DNA from: an uncultured Erysipelotrichaceae bacterium
GTDB lineage: Bacteria; Bacillota_I; Bacilli_A; Erysipelotrichales; Erysipelotrichaceae
Length of the DNA stretch: 64,000 nucleotides
NCBI GenBank assembly: GCA_902793635.1
Contig: CADBEA010000005.1
Span: 19,648 to 83,647, forward strand
Direction of reading: 5' to 3'
The first letter of the stretch is position 1. Each line of letters opens with the position of its first letter. This document shows positions 51,248 through 59,674 of this stretch, piece by piece. Under the pieces are notes generated by a model. That model was not told where the DNA came from, made no database searches, and saw nothing but the letters and a program-made list of their open reading frames with translations. Both the position numbers and the translations under genes were made by a program.

Positions 51248-51811
51248 TCATTCGTACAGGCTTGGCTTGCAGAGAATATCGTTGACCTTGGTCTCCAGCA
51301 GATTGGCGGAATATGCCGGCGTGATGACACAGACTGTGTCGGCATTCCTGCCGGTACCGCCGATGCAGACGACCGGCTTTTTGTATGTGATCGCTCCGGC
51401 ATCGCAGGCCATCAGCGAGATTTCGACACAGACTTTGACACCGGCTGAGATCATCCGCAGAGCGTGGGCGACGATTTCCGCCGGATATACACCTTTGAAG
51501 ACATTGCTTAAACCTCTTTCCGCGCCACTCAGGGCATGGGCTGCCGTAACGACCGTAAACCCGGTATCAAGCAGCTGTTTCCGGGTTTCCTCGCTCATGG
51601 CATTTCTTCCTTTTTCCCTGGTGCCGTAGGCATGGGATACGACAATGACTTTGTTGGTAAAATCCTTTTCAGAAATGTATTCCGCAAACCGCAAAGCCGT
51701 GCGGCCGCTGGTGGTCGCCAGCACAATGTCGGTATCAAGTTCAACAGCTTTATCGTAAGCCAGGGTGAATGCTTCGGATGAATTGTCGTTTTTCACATCA
51801 AACAGTTTCAT
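51248..51811 (-). CDS. Stand-alone pyruvate-kinase C-terminal (alpha/beta) domain protein
   Basis: 187 aa. This is only the allosteric C-terminal domain of pyruvate kinase, seen as LDTDIVLATTSGRTALRFAEYI, NKVIVVSHAYGTREKG, LLDTGFTVVTAAHALSGAERGLSNVFKGVYPAEIVAHALRM and PVVCIGGTGRNADTVCVITPA; the catalytic barrel is missing. Such free domains (COG1751) occur in archaea and anaerobes and have no proven role. AAGGAGA precedes the ATG. It could bind a phosphorylated ligand. Confidence 0.85.
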   Translation of the reverse strand: MKLFDVKNDNSSEAFTLAYDKAVELDTDIVLATTSGRTALRFAEYISEKDFTNKVIVVSHAYGTREKGRNAMSEETRKQLLDTGFTVVTAAHALSGAERGLSNVFKGVYPAEIVAHALRMISAGVKVCVEISLMACDAGAITYKKPVVCIGGTGRNADTVCVITPAYSANLLETKVNDILCKPSLYE

Positions 51812-51923
51812 GATTCTTCTCCTTTAATCAGGTTGATATCTAAAGCCTAGCATATGCATGCAAACTGTTGGAACAGATACACTCACGTTATTTGTGAGAT
51901 ATCCCGCAGCAGGGCGTCTCTGT

Positions 51924-52454
51924 TCAATGTGATGAATACTGAAAGATCAGCCTGTCAAACTTTTTCCCGTCAATTTCCAAAGCATCTTTTTCAAGGACGG
52001 TCTGTTTCATTCCTGCTTTCTGCATGGCTTTCATTGAGCCGGTATTCTCTGCCGCGCACCAGGCAGTGACAGTTTCAATACCTTCCTGTCCGGTCAGATA
52101 CCGCAGAACACAACTAAGGGATTCACTCGCAAAACCGTATCCCCATGAATTCCGTCCGATGCTGAAGCCTGTCTCGATCTGGTTTTTTTCGGGATCGTAG
52201 TCATAGGCTCCGATCGTACCGATCAGCTGTCCTTGAAACTCGATGGCCCAGCCATAGAAATGCGGATTCTTGTATCTGCCGATGAAATCCTGAACGGTGT
52301 TTACGGCCATGTCATACGACGCATATGGGTTCCAGCCGGAATACGCGTACATCTGCGGGTCACATCCGAATTCTTCATACAGAATCCGGGCGTCATCCAG
52401 CCGGTACCGGCGCAGCAGCAGCCGTTCTGTTGTCAGTTCAATTGTTCCGGACAT
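51924..52454 (-). CDS. GNAT-family N-acetyltransferase (RimJ/RimL type)
   Basis: 176 aa. TTERLLLRRYRLDDARILYEEFGCDPQ is the RimJ/RimL-type start; WAIEFQGQLIGTIGAYDYDPEKNQIETGFSIGRNSWGYGFASESLSCVLRYLTGQEGIETVTAWCAAENTGSMKAMQKAGMKQ is the acetyl-CoA domain. Members acetylate protein N-termini or small molecules. GAGG precedes the ATG. It lies 27 bases downstream of the HD-domain gene. Confidence 0.92.
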   Translation of the reverse strand: MSGTIELTTERLLLRRYRLDDARILYEEFGCDPQMYAYSGWNPYASYDMAVNTVQDFIGRYKNPHFYGWAIEFQGQLIGTIGAYDYDPEKNQIETGFSIGRNSWGYGFASESLSCVLRYLTGQEGIETVTAWCAAENTGSMKAMQKAGMKQTVLEKDALEIDGKKFDRLIFQYSSH

Positions 52455-52480
52455 ATGTTTTACTCCTCATCATCCCGGGC

Positions 52481-53053
52481 TTATAAACCGGTTTCTTCAT
52501 GAAGTTCCACCAGGAAGTCTTCCATGAACGAATGACGTTTTTCAGCGATTTTGACCGCTTCTTCCGTGTTCATTTCATCTTTTAACAGCAGCAGTTTGTC
52601 ATAAAAATGCTGCAGAGTGTTTTCAACCGGTCTGCCGTTTCGGCCGCCGAAGGCGAAGGTTCTCGCAATGCCGATCGCCCCGATGGCATCCAGACGGTCT
52701 GCGTCCTGCACGATTTTTCCTTCCATACTCTCAGGATGTCTGCCTCTGTTTTTACTGAAGGATACGGAATTGATGACTGTGCATATCTGTTCGATACGTT
52801 TTGAATCAACGTTCTGATCCTGCAGAAAGCGCCGCGCGTTGGCGTTGTTCTCGGTATGGAAGAGCTTATGATCGTCAACGTCATGAAGCAGAGCCGCCAG
52901 CGATATGACGTACAGGTCGCTTTGCGGGTATGCTTTCGCGATCTGCAGCGCATTTCTGTACACTCTGAGCGTATGACTGACATCATGTCCGTCCGCATTG
53001 CCCTGAAACATCGTTTCAATATATTCTTTTGCCTTTTCAATCATGTTATCCAT
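52481..53053 (-). CDS. HD-domain phosphohydrolase
   Basis: 190 aa. The HD motif set is complete: GHDVSHTLRVYRNAL (His), ALLHDVDDHKLF (HD) and KIVQDADRLDAIGAIG (Asp). Similar proteins (YedJ-like) remove phosphate from nucleotides or related compounds with a metal. The exact substrate is unknown. A modest ribosome site GGTGA precedes the ATG. It probably shares a transcript with the GNAT gene behind it. Confidence 0.92.
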   Translation of the reverse strand: MDNMIEKAKEYIETMFQGNADGHDVSHTLRVYRNALQIAKAYPQSDLYVISLAALLHDVDDHKLFHTENNANARRFLQDQNVDSKRIEQICTVINSVSFSKNRGRHPESMEGKIVQDADRLDAIGAIGIARTFAFGGRNGRPVENTLQHFYDKLLLLKDEMNTEEAVKIAEKRHSFMEDFLVELHEETGL

Positions 53054-53200
53054 ATTATCACCACAGCTGCCGGCTTCTGTTCAGACCGGCATTTTTCAGT
53101 TTATTGACTCTTGTAAAAGTATTATAACGTACAGAAGGACTGTCTGATTCAGACATGCAGGAAAAGGAAGGCCCCGGCAGATACGGATGGTTTTGCCGCA

Positions 53201-54091
53201 TCAGGACCGTTTGCCCGGATAGGCAGGATCATGCAGATACATTGCCCGGTATTCGGCGGGCGATATGCTGAATTCCTTTTTGAATGCCCGGAAAAAGACG
53301 GAATAATCACGAAAACCGTAGTCCTGATAAACCTGGCAGACGGGCCGGCCGGTTCTGATTTCATCCGCGCATCGTTCCAGCCGTTTTTTAGTGATATAGC
53401 GGTGGACGCTCATCCCCGTTCTGTCCAGAAAAATATGGGAAATGTGGGAACGGGAAAGAAAGAACTTATCCCCGAGGGCTTCCAGACTCAGATCTTCGTC
53501 CAGATTGTTTTCAATGTACTGCATCATGACCTGAACCGGATCTTCCTGCTGTCTGAGTGTCTGCGGATGATCATGCTCATGAACAAGACGGGAGAGGGTC
53601 AGGATCAGATCACAGATACATATACCGGTAAAGTCATCACCGCCATAGCGTTCAGAGCGGTCTTCCTCGATCAGCCGCAGGATCTTCGACTGAATCAGGG
53701 AGTATTCATTTTCCGTAAAATGATGAATATACACACCGGCTTCCGCCTGCTCCGTCACATAGCCGAGTCCTTTCATGTTCGCGCACAGTTTCCGGAAATA
53801 AGCAGCCGAGATCCAGAAGACATAACGGCAGTAGGATTTCTCACTGTCTTCTGTCACTGCCCGATGCAGTGTGTGAGGCGGCACCACGACAGCGTCACAA
53901 TTGGAAAGGGGAAATCTTTCGCCTTTGATTTCCATTTCGATCTTTCCGGAAACCGGGAAATAGAATTCATAATAATCATGACGGTGTTCAGCGACACTCT
54001 GAAAATGAGAGTCGCTGTAATAAAAGATTTCGTAGTTCTCTTTCCGCATGTTCTGACGGCGGTCAAAGTCGGAACGGTATTGTTTTTTCAT
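53201..54091 (-). CDS. AraC-family regulator, probably of the uxu genes
   Basis: 296 aa. A cupin-like sensor domain at the N-terminus (VAEHRHDYYEFYFPVSGKIEMEIKGERFPL ... DAVVVPPHTLHRAV) is joined to two helix-turn-helix motifs at the C-terminus (DLSLEALGDKFFLSRSHISHIFLDRTGMSVHRYI and PVCQVYQDYGFRDYSVFFRAFKKEFSISPAEYRAMYL). It is divergent from uxuA and sits 111 bases from it, so it most likely senses a hexuronate pathway intermediate and controls those genes. No ribosome site precedes ATG 54091; another start may be used. Confidence 0.9.
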   Translation of the reverse strand: MKKQYRSDFDRRQNMRKENYEIFYYSDSHFQSVAEHRHDYYEFYFPVSGKIEMEIKGERFPLSNCDAVVVPPHTLHRAVTEDSEKSYCRYVFWISAAYFRKLCANMKGLGYVTEQAEAGVYIHHFTENEYSLIQSKILRLIEEDRSERYGGDDFTGICICDLILTLSRLVHEHDHPQTLRQQEDPVQVMMQYIENNLDEDLSLEALGDKFFLSRSHISHIFLDRTGMSVHRYITKKRLERCADEIRTGRPVCQVYQDYGFRDYSVFFRAFKKEFSISPAEYRAMYLHDPAYPGKRS

Positions 54092-54112
54092 AATTTCAAA
54101 TTAACACAAAAT

Positions 54113-54150
54113 TTGCAATGTAATCAACAAATTGCACAATGTAAATCAAA
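54113..54150. promoter_or_regulatory. Imperfect direct repeats, AraC operator candidate
   Basis: TTGCAATGTAATCAA at 54113-54127 is repeated as TTGCACAATGTAAATCAAA at 54132-54150, about two helix turns apart, between the divergent AraC and uxuA genes. AraC-type proteins often bind such direct repeats. Confidence 0.45.
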
Positions 54151-54159
54151 TCGCTTTCA
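54146..54159. promoter_or_regulatory. cre-like site upstream of uxuA
   Basis: TCAAATCGCTTTCA matches the cre consensus TGWAANCGNTNWCA except at the second base. It overlaps the end of the AraC direct repeat, so sugar repression and uronate induction may meet here. Confidence 0.5.
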
Positions 54160-54202
54160 GCCCACAATAGAGATAGATAAAAAACGAAAAAGGAGAACCT
54201 TT

Positions 54203-55279
54203 ATGAAAATGACATTGCGCTGGTACGGGTCGAAGTTTGATACCGTTACCCTGGAACAGATCCGTCAGATTCCGGGCGTGACCGGAGTCATTACCATGCT
54301 GTATGACAAACAGCCGGGCGATCTCTGGACAAGAGAAGAGATCCGTGCTCTGAAAAACGAAGTGGAAGCAGCCGGCCTGAAGATCGAAGGCATTGAAAGT
54401 GTCAATGTTTCCGATGCGATCAAGACCGGTTCCGCTGACCGGGACAAGGACATCGAAACCTATATCGAATGCCTGAGAAACCTTGGTGAAGAGGACATTC
54501 ATCTTGTCTGCTACAACTTCATGCCGGTCTTCGACTGGACAAGAACCGAACTGGCAAGAAAGAGGGCAGACGGTTCCACAGTGCTGGCATATACCCAGGA
54601 AGCTGTTGACAGCATCGATCCGGAACAGATGTTCGATTCCATTGCTTCTGATATGAACGGAACCGTCATGCCGGGCTGGGAACCGGAAAGAATGGCCAGA
54701 GTAAAGGAACTCTTTGAACTCTATAAAGACATCGACAACGAAAAACTCTTCGCCAACCTGGTTTACTTCCTTGAGAAGATCATGCCGGTCTGCAATGAAT
54801 ACGACATCAAAATGGCGATCCATCCGGACGATCCGGCCTGGAGCGTCTTCGGACTGCCGCGCATCATCATCAACAAGGAAAACATTCTCCGCCTGATGAA
54901 AGCCGTCGACGACGTTCATAACGGTGTGACATTCTGCTCGGGTTCCTATGGCACGAACCTGAACAACGATCTGCCGGATATGATCCGTTCCCTGAAGGGA
55001 AGAATCCATTTCGCCCATGTCAGGAATCTGTATTTCCATTCACCGACCAATTTCGAAGAAGCCGCACATCTCTCCAGTGACGGCACCTTCGATATGTATG
55101 AAATCGTCAAGGCATTGTATGACATCGGCTTCGAAGGACCGATCCGTCCGGACCATGGCCGCATGATCTGGGGCGAAGTCGCGATGCCGGGTTATGGATT
55201 ATATGACAGAGCTCTTGGTGCAGCATACATCAACGGACTCTGGGAAACAATCGACAAAGCAAGCACAAGGGGGATCTGA
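54203..55279 (+). CDS. uxuA: Mannonate dehydratase
   Basis: 358 aa. Dehydrates D-mannonate to 2-keto-3-deoxy-D-gluconate. The family start MKMTLRWYGSKFDTVTLEQIRQIPGVTGVITML is unmistakable; further motifs are MAIHPDDPAWSVFGLPRI, VTFCSGSYGTN, IHFAHVRNL and PIRPDHGRMIWG (metal and substrate His/Asp residues). AGGAG precedes the ATG. It is the first gene of the operon uxuA-SDR-uxaC, with three bases to the next gene. Confidence 0.96.
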   Translation: MKMTLRWYGSKFDTVTLEQIRQIPGVTGVITMLYDKQPGDLWTREEIRALKNEVEAAGLKIEGIESVNVSDAIKTGSADRDKDIETYIECLRNLGEEDIHLVCYNFMPVFDWTRTELARKRADGSTVLAYTQEAVDSIDPEQMFDSIASDMNGTVMPGWEPERMARVKELFELYKDIDNEKLFANLVYFLEKIMPVCNEYDIKMAIHPDDPAWSVFGLPRIIINKENILRLMKAVDDVHNGVTFCSGSYGTNLNNDLPDMIRSLKGRIHFAHVRNLYFHSPTNFEEAAHLSSDGTFDMYEIVKALYDIGFEGPIRPDHGRMIWGEVAMPGYGLYDRALGAAYINGLWETIDKASTRGI

Positions 55280-55281
55280 AT

Positions 55282-56136
55282 ATGAAAAAGAATGTACTGA
55301 ATACTGATCTGAGCGGCAAGGTGGCAGTCGTCACCGGCGCCGGCGGCGTTCTCTGCTCGGTTATGGCAAAGGATCTTGCCAGGGCAGGTGCCAAAGTCGC
55401 ACTGCTCAACCGCACGTTTGAGAAAGCAAAGGCAGTCGAGGAAGCGATCCTTGCCGAAGGCGGCATCGCGAAAGCATACGCATGCAATGTTCTGGATAAG
55501 AACATGGTGGAAGAAGTCGCGAAGCAGGTCGAGGCGGACCTTGGCCCGTGTGACATTCTGCTCAACGGCGCCGGCGGCAACAACCCCCGCGCAACGACGG
55601 ATAAAGAATACTACGAATCCGGTGATATCGATTCCGATGTCAAAACGTTCTTCGATCTGGAGGAAAGCGGTGTGGAGGCGGTCTTCAACCTGAACTTCCT
55701 CGGTACTCTGATTCCGACTCAGGCATTCGCGAAGCAGATGCTTGGCCGCAAAGGCTGCAGCATTCTGAATATTTCCTCGATGAACGCGTATACGCCGCTG
55801 ACCAAGATTCCGGCTTATTCCGGTGCCAAGGCGGCCGTATCCAACTTCACCCAGTGGCTGGCTGTCCATTTCTCAAAAGAAGGCATCCGTGTCAACGCGA
55901 TCGCGCCGGGCTTCTTCGCCACTGCCCAGAACAAAGCGCTTCTGTTCAATGAAGACGGCACCCCGACGCCAAGAACCGGAAAGATTCTGGCCGCTACCCC
56001 GATGGGAAGATTCGGTGACAGTGAAACAGAACTTTCCGGTGCGCTGCTGTTCCTGTTAAACAACGAAGCGGCCGGTTTCATTACCGGTGTGACGCTACCG
56101 GTTGACGGCGGATTCTCCGCTTATTCAGGTGTATAA
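55282..56136 (+). CDS. SDR-type fructuronate/mannonate oxidoreductase
   Basis: 284 aa. A short-chain dehydrogenase with AVVTGAGGVLCSVMAKDLARAGAKVALLNR (NAD(P) loop), LLNGAGGNNPRAT, NISSMNAYTPLTKIPAYSGAKAAVSNF (Ser, Tyr-x-x-x-Lys) and RVNAIAPGFFAT. It is between uxuA and uxaC, where an enzyme reducing fructuronate to mannonate is needed, so this is the probable role (YjmF/UxuB-like SDR, not the long-chain UxuB). AGGGGG precedes the ATG, which lies three bases from the uxuA stop. Confidence 0.92.
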   Translation: MKKNVLNTDLSGKVAVVTGAGGVLCSVMAKDLARAGAKVALLNRTFEKAKAVEEAILAEGGIAKAYACNVLDKNMVEEVAKQVEADLGPCDILLNGAGGNNPRATTDKEYYESGDIDSDVKTFFDLEESGVEAVFNLNFLGTLIPTQAFAKQMLGRKGCSILNISSMNAYTPLTKIPAYSGAKAAVSNFTQWLAVHFSKEGIRVNAIAPGFFATAQNKALLFNEDGTPTPRTGKILAATPMGRFGDSETELSGALLFLLNNEAAGFITGVTLPVDGGFSAYSGV

Positions 56137-56147
56137 GGGGATTTGCA

Positions 56148-57542
56148 ATGAAAAAATTTATGGATCAGGATTTCCTGCTCAGCACGGAAACAGCGAAACA
56201 TCTTTATCATGATTACGCAGCGAAGATGCCGATCATTGATTATCACTGCCACTTAAGTCCGCAGGAGATCTACGAGGACAGAACCTTCGATACGATTACT
56301 CAGGTCTGGCTTGGTGGTGACCATTACAAATGGCGCATTATGAGAGCCCATGGCGTGGAAGAGGAATATATCACCGGTGACGGCGATGACAGGACAAAGT
56401 TCCAGAAATGGGCGGAAACAGTCTCGATGGCCATCGGCAATCCGCTGCATCACTGGTCGCATCTGGAACTGAGAAACTTCTTTGATTATCAGGGTATACT
56501 CAACGAAGATACTGCTGATGAGGTATATGATCTCTGCAATGAAAAGCTGAAGACCATGTCCGCAAGAAAAATGATCGAGATGTCCAATGTGACGCATCTC
56601 TGCACGACCGACGATCCGGTTGATGACCTGCACTGGCACCGCCTGATCAAAGCGGATGAATCATTCAAGGTCACCGTCCTGCCGGCCTGGCGTCCGGACA
56701 AGGCGATGAATATCGCGGCTGACACATATCCGGCATATATCGCGAAGCTTTCCGAAGTATCCGGCATTCAGATCGGAACGTATAAAGAACTGATGGAAGC
56801 TTTAAGACTGCGTCTTGATTTCTTCGCGGAAAACGGCTGCACGGTCTCTGACCACGGCATGGACGATGTGGCTTACGTTCCGGCGTTCGAAGATGAAATC
56901 GAAGCCATCTTCCGAAAGCGGCTGGCCGGGAAGAAAGCTACACCGCTTGAAACAAGAAAGTTCCGAACCGCCTTCCTGAGCGATATGGGCAGAGAGTATG
57001 CGAAGCGAAACTGGGTCATGCAGCTGCACTACGGTGTCATCCGTGACAACAACAAAAAGGTATTCCGGGCACTGGGACCGGATGCCGGTATTGATTCCAT
57101 CGGCAGCGCTGCTCCGATGAATGAACTGGCGTATTTCCTCAACGGTCTTGCCGAAACGGACGAACTGCCCAAGACGATCGTTTATTCCCTCAATCCGAAT
57201 GACAACGCAGCGATCGAAACGATTCTTGGCTGTTTCCAGGAAGGACCTGCGGCAGGCAAAATGCAGCACGGTGCCGCCTGGTGGTTCAATGACCACAAAC
57301 TGGGTATGATCGATCAGATGACCTCGCTGGCCAACGAGGGAATGCTGGCGGATTTTGTCGGCATGTTAACCGACTCAAGAAGTTTCCTTTCCTATGCCAG
57401 GCATGAGTATTTCAGAAGAATCCTCTGTGATCTTGTCGGCACATGGGTGGAAAACGGCGAGTATCCGGACGATGAGAAAGCTTTGAGGAAAATCATCGAA
57501 GGCATCAGCTACAATAATGCCAAAAGATACTTTGCATTCTGA
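56148..57542 (+). CDS. uxaC: Glucuronate isomerase
   Basis: 464 aa. Turns D-glucuronate into D-fructuronate and galacturonate into tagaturonate. The amidohydrolase-like start MPIIDYHCHLSPQEIYEDRTF (His-x-His metal pair) is followed by LCTTDDPVDDLHWH, PAWRPDKAMNI, QLHYGVIRDNN and DFVGMLTDSRSFLSYARHEYFRRILC, all typical of UxaC. It begins 11 bases after the SDR gene with an AAGGGG site. With UxuA and the SDR it forms the upper hexuronate pathway; KDG kinase and aldolase are elsewhere. Confidence 0.97.
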   Translation: MKKFMDQDFLLSTETAKHLYHDYAAKMPIIDYHCHLSPQEIYEDRTFDTITQVWLGGDHYKWRIMRAHGVEEEYITGDGDDRTKFQKWAETVSMAIGNPLHHWSHLELRNFFDYQGILNEDTADEVYDLCNEKLKTMSARKMIEMSNVTHLCTTDDPVDDLHWHRLIKADESFKVTVLPAWRPDKAMNIAADTYPAYIAKLSEVSGIQIGTYKELMEALRLRLDFFAENGCTVSDHGMDDVAYVPAFEDEIEAIFRKRLAGKKATPLETRKFRTAFLSDMGREYAKRNWVMQLHYGVIRDNNKKVFRALGPDAGIDSIGSAAPMNELAYFLNGLAETDELPKTIVYSLNPNDNAAIETILGCFQEGPAAGKMQHGAAWWFNDHKLGMIDQMTSLANEGMLADFVGMLTDSRSFLSYARHEYFRRILCDLVGTWVENGEYPDDEKALRKIIEGISYNNAKRYFAF

Positions 57543-57571
57543 AAGACAGGTGGCATCCGCGATGTAAAAAA

Positions 57572-57612
57572 CAAGGGAGGTCAGTCTCAATTACGGAACT
57601 GACCTCTTTTTT
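57572..57612 (+). terminator. Terminator of the uxu operon
   Basis: Stem AGGTCAGT / ACTGACCT with a 12-base loop, followed by CTTTTTT. Confidence 0.85.
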
Positions 57613-57679
57613 CGATTCATTCACTTTCCGCAAATCCAAAGATGAATCTGCCGGTATTCTGAATTTTGGAATCAGGTGC

Positions 57680-58492
57680 TCAATAATACGTATATGGTTC
57701 ATTGGTACTGATAAACATAACAGGAATCTCACGAATGTGTCTTCTCAGCAGGAAGGGGAGATATTTCATTCCGGGTTCTTCCGTGCGTTCGTGGCCAAGC
57801 TGAATCATACTGCGGTCCATGCCAAGCTGAGTGGCGTCGCTGATATATTCGACAACCGTCCATTCCGTGATATCGCCACAGATCAGAACACTCAGATCAT
57901 TTCGTTCCATGACTTCCATCGGCATGACCTCTCTGCCAAGACCCAGAGAGCCGCCGCCGACAAGAATACCGGCCCGTTTGATGCGGCAGTCAGGACTGCC
58001 AACGGTACGGATCTGTTCCATTTCGAATTTCTCTTTCAGCCATTCCGAAAGATCCTTGAGATTTGTTTCGGGAATTTCATATACCCACGGCTGTTTTTCG
58101 TCATCGGTCAGATAAGGCCGCCAGCCGAGTTCCTGAATAATTCCCCGATAGACATAATCGATTTCAGTGCCGGAATGCAAATGGTCATGAAACCGCCATA
58201 CGGCAATATGGTATTCGTCAAGAAGTCTTTTCTTGGCTAGATAAACACGGTCGTTCAGACACCATTCCGTTTCATCCGAGCCGTTAAACCAGGTCGGTTC
58301 ATGAGAGTTGATCAGATTTGCTCCGGCTGCTGCGGTTTTTTGAATCACCTCGACAGTCGGCATGAATGTAGTGACAATTCCTGTGACCTCCATATCCGGA
58401 TCTCCATAGGCGAGAATGTCGCAGGTTGGAAAAATATGTCTTCCTCCCCCAATGGAATCCAGAATCAGATCGATGATCTGCTGCACTTTCAT
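57680..58492 (-). CDS. Nif3-like dinuclear metal protein
   Basis: 270 aa. Nif3 (DUF34) pattern: VTGIVTTFMPTVEVIQKTAAAGANLINSHEPTWF (His), HIAVWRFHDHLHSG (His-x-x-x-His), RIKRAGILVGGGSLGLG and LICGDITEWTVVEYISDATQLGMDRSMIQLGHERTEEPGMKYL (His, Glu). These proteins form hexamers with two metals and are tied to GTP cyclohydrolase-like or metal-insertion roles; the function is unproven. GAGGAA precedes the ATG. It is the last gene of a minus-strand row. Confidence 0.9.
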   Translation of the reverse strand: MKVQQIIDLILDSIGGGRHIFPTCDILAYGDPDMEVTGIVTTFMPTVEVIQKTAAAGANLINSHEPTWFNGSDETEWCLNDRVYLAKKRLLDEYHIAVWRFHDHLHSGTEIDYVYRGIIQELGWRPYLTDDEKQPWVYEIPETNLKDLSEWLKEKFEMEQIRTVGSPDCRIKRAGILVGGGSLGLGREVMPMEVMERNDLSVLICGDITEWTVVEYISDATQLGMDRSMIQLGHERTEEPGMKYLPFLLRRHIREIPVMFISTNEPYTYY

Positions 58493-58528
58493 ATTCCGTT
58501 CCTCAAAATTGCTGTCAGTTTCTTCTGA

Positions 58529-59617
58529 TCAGAGAATATCCGATCCTTTGGTTTTTATGTCTTTTCCTTTTTTCAAGCGCTTGATGTATTTCTGAAGATC
58601 CTTTTCTCTTCTTTCGGCAAGTTCACCTTCGCCATAATAGCGGCGGAAATAATCGTGAATCGCCGTTTTGTGATTGGTGCTGTTTATCAGATCTGCTTCG
58701 ACCAGCAGCCGGATAAGCAGACCGGCGCTTACTGTTTCCGGTTTCTCAGAACCGTTTTCGTAAACTGCCAGTTCAACTGCTTTTTCAAGATTTCTGCCGG
58801 TCATTTCCGCAAACCGGTCCATGGTAACGATCTGCAGCGCTTCCAATCGTTCGGTGCTTTCTTCACAGCCTTCCATTACCAGTCCGATTTCATTGTCCTG
58901 GAAGCATTTCTGCACGGCAGCGTCATTCTGTAAAAAAGCATACAGTGTCATTTCGTTGACCGGAAGGCTTTCCAGATTGTCATTTCTGACCGTTTCCGCA
59001 CTTTCGTTCTCATATTTCCTGACCGAATCGCGGAATTGGGCGAACTGTTCGTCAGCGATTTCCAGAAGACCCGCGAGCCGGGAGAAACCCCGGGTAATGG
59101 AGTGGGGGACACCGGCGCTGCTTTTATATCCGATATCATGATTGATTTCCGCCCATGCATGCTGAAGAACCGAGCGGATCTGGATCTCAAAGCGTATACC
59201 GCACAAGTCTTTCGTTTCAGCCTGATCCGGTGACAGCTGACAGATATAATGCAGGGACAGATAGCCGAACTGATCGGCTTCCAGAATTCTGCGCTTATCG
59301 ATGGAATTCTCTCTGTCTATGACAAACAGTCCTTCGATCTTTTCGGCAATGCGGTCGACGTCATCCGCGAAGTAACAGATGACCCGGAAGCCGAGAAGAT
59401 CCGTCAGATCCAGAGCACTTTCATATTTGTCACCTTTTTTCTCCAGTTTGCCGCGCAGGCTCTCTTCTGTTTTCAGCCGGTGTGACAGTTGAAACACCAT
59501 GATGCCGCTTTGTTTCAGTTCGCTTTCCAAAAGGGCCGAAGCAGTACGCTCCAGCTGTTCATATATGCTGTGATTCTGTCTGTATTCTGCCAGTATTGAC
59601 TCATTATGTGTATTCAT
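58529..59617 (-). CDS. RelA/SpoT-domain (p)ppGpp synthetase-like protein
   Basis: 362 aa. Residues about 30-200 are a RelA/SpoT synthetase-type domain: RLKTEESLRGKLEKKGDKY, DLLGFRVICYFADDVDRIAEKI, DQFGYLSLHYICQL and FEIQIRSVLQHAWAEINHDIGYKS, with the usual Asp, Tyr and Glu positions. No HD hydrolase domain precedes it. The C-terminal ~150 residues (after SAETVRNDN) are helical and not of the TGS/ACT type. It may make (p)ppGpp or a related alarmone, or act in another nucleotidyl transfer. AAAGG lies eight bases before the start. Confidence 0.85.
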   Translation of the reverse strand: MNTHNESILAEYRQNHSIYEQLERTASALLESELKQSGIMVFQLSHRLKTEESLRGKLEKKGDKYESALDLTDLLGFRVICYFADDVDRIAEKIEGLFVIDRENSIDKRRILEADQFGYLSLHYICQLSPDQAETKDLCGIRFEIQIRSVLQHAWAEINHDIGYKSSAGVPHSITRGFSRLAGLLEIADEQFAQFRDSVRKYENESAETVRNDNLESLPVNEMTLYAFLQNDAAVQKCFQDNEIGLVMEGCEESTERLEALQIVTMDRFAEMTGRNLEKAVELAVYENGSEKPETVSAGLLIRLLVEADLINSTNHKTAIHDYFRRYYGEGELAERREKDLQKYIKRLKKGKDIKTKGSDIL

Positions 59618-59674
59618 ATGAAATGCCTTTCCCCGCGTGATTCACGCCTGGATGCGGGAACAGATCAAAATGTT

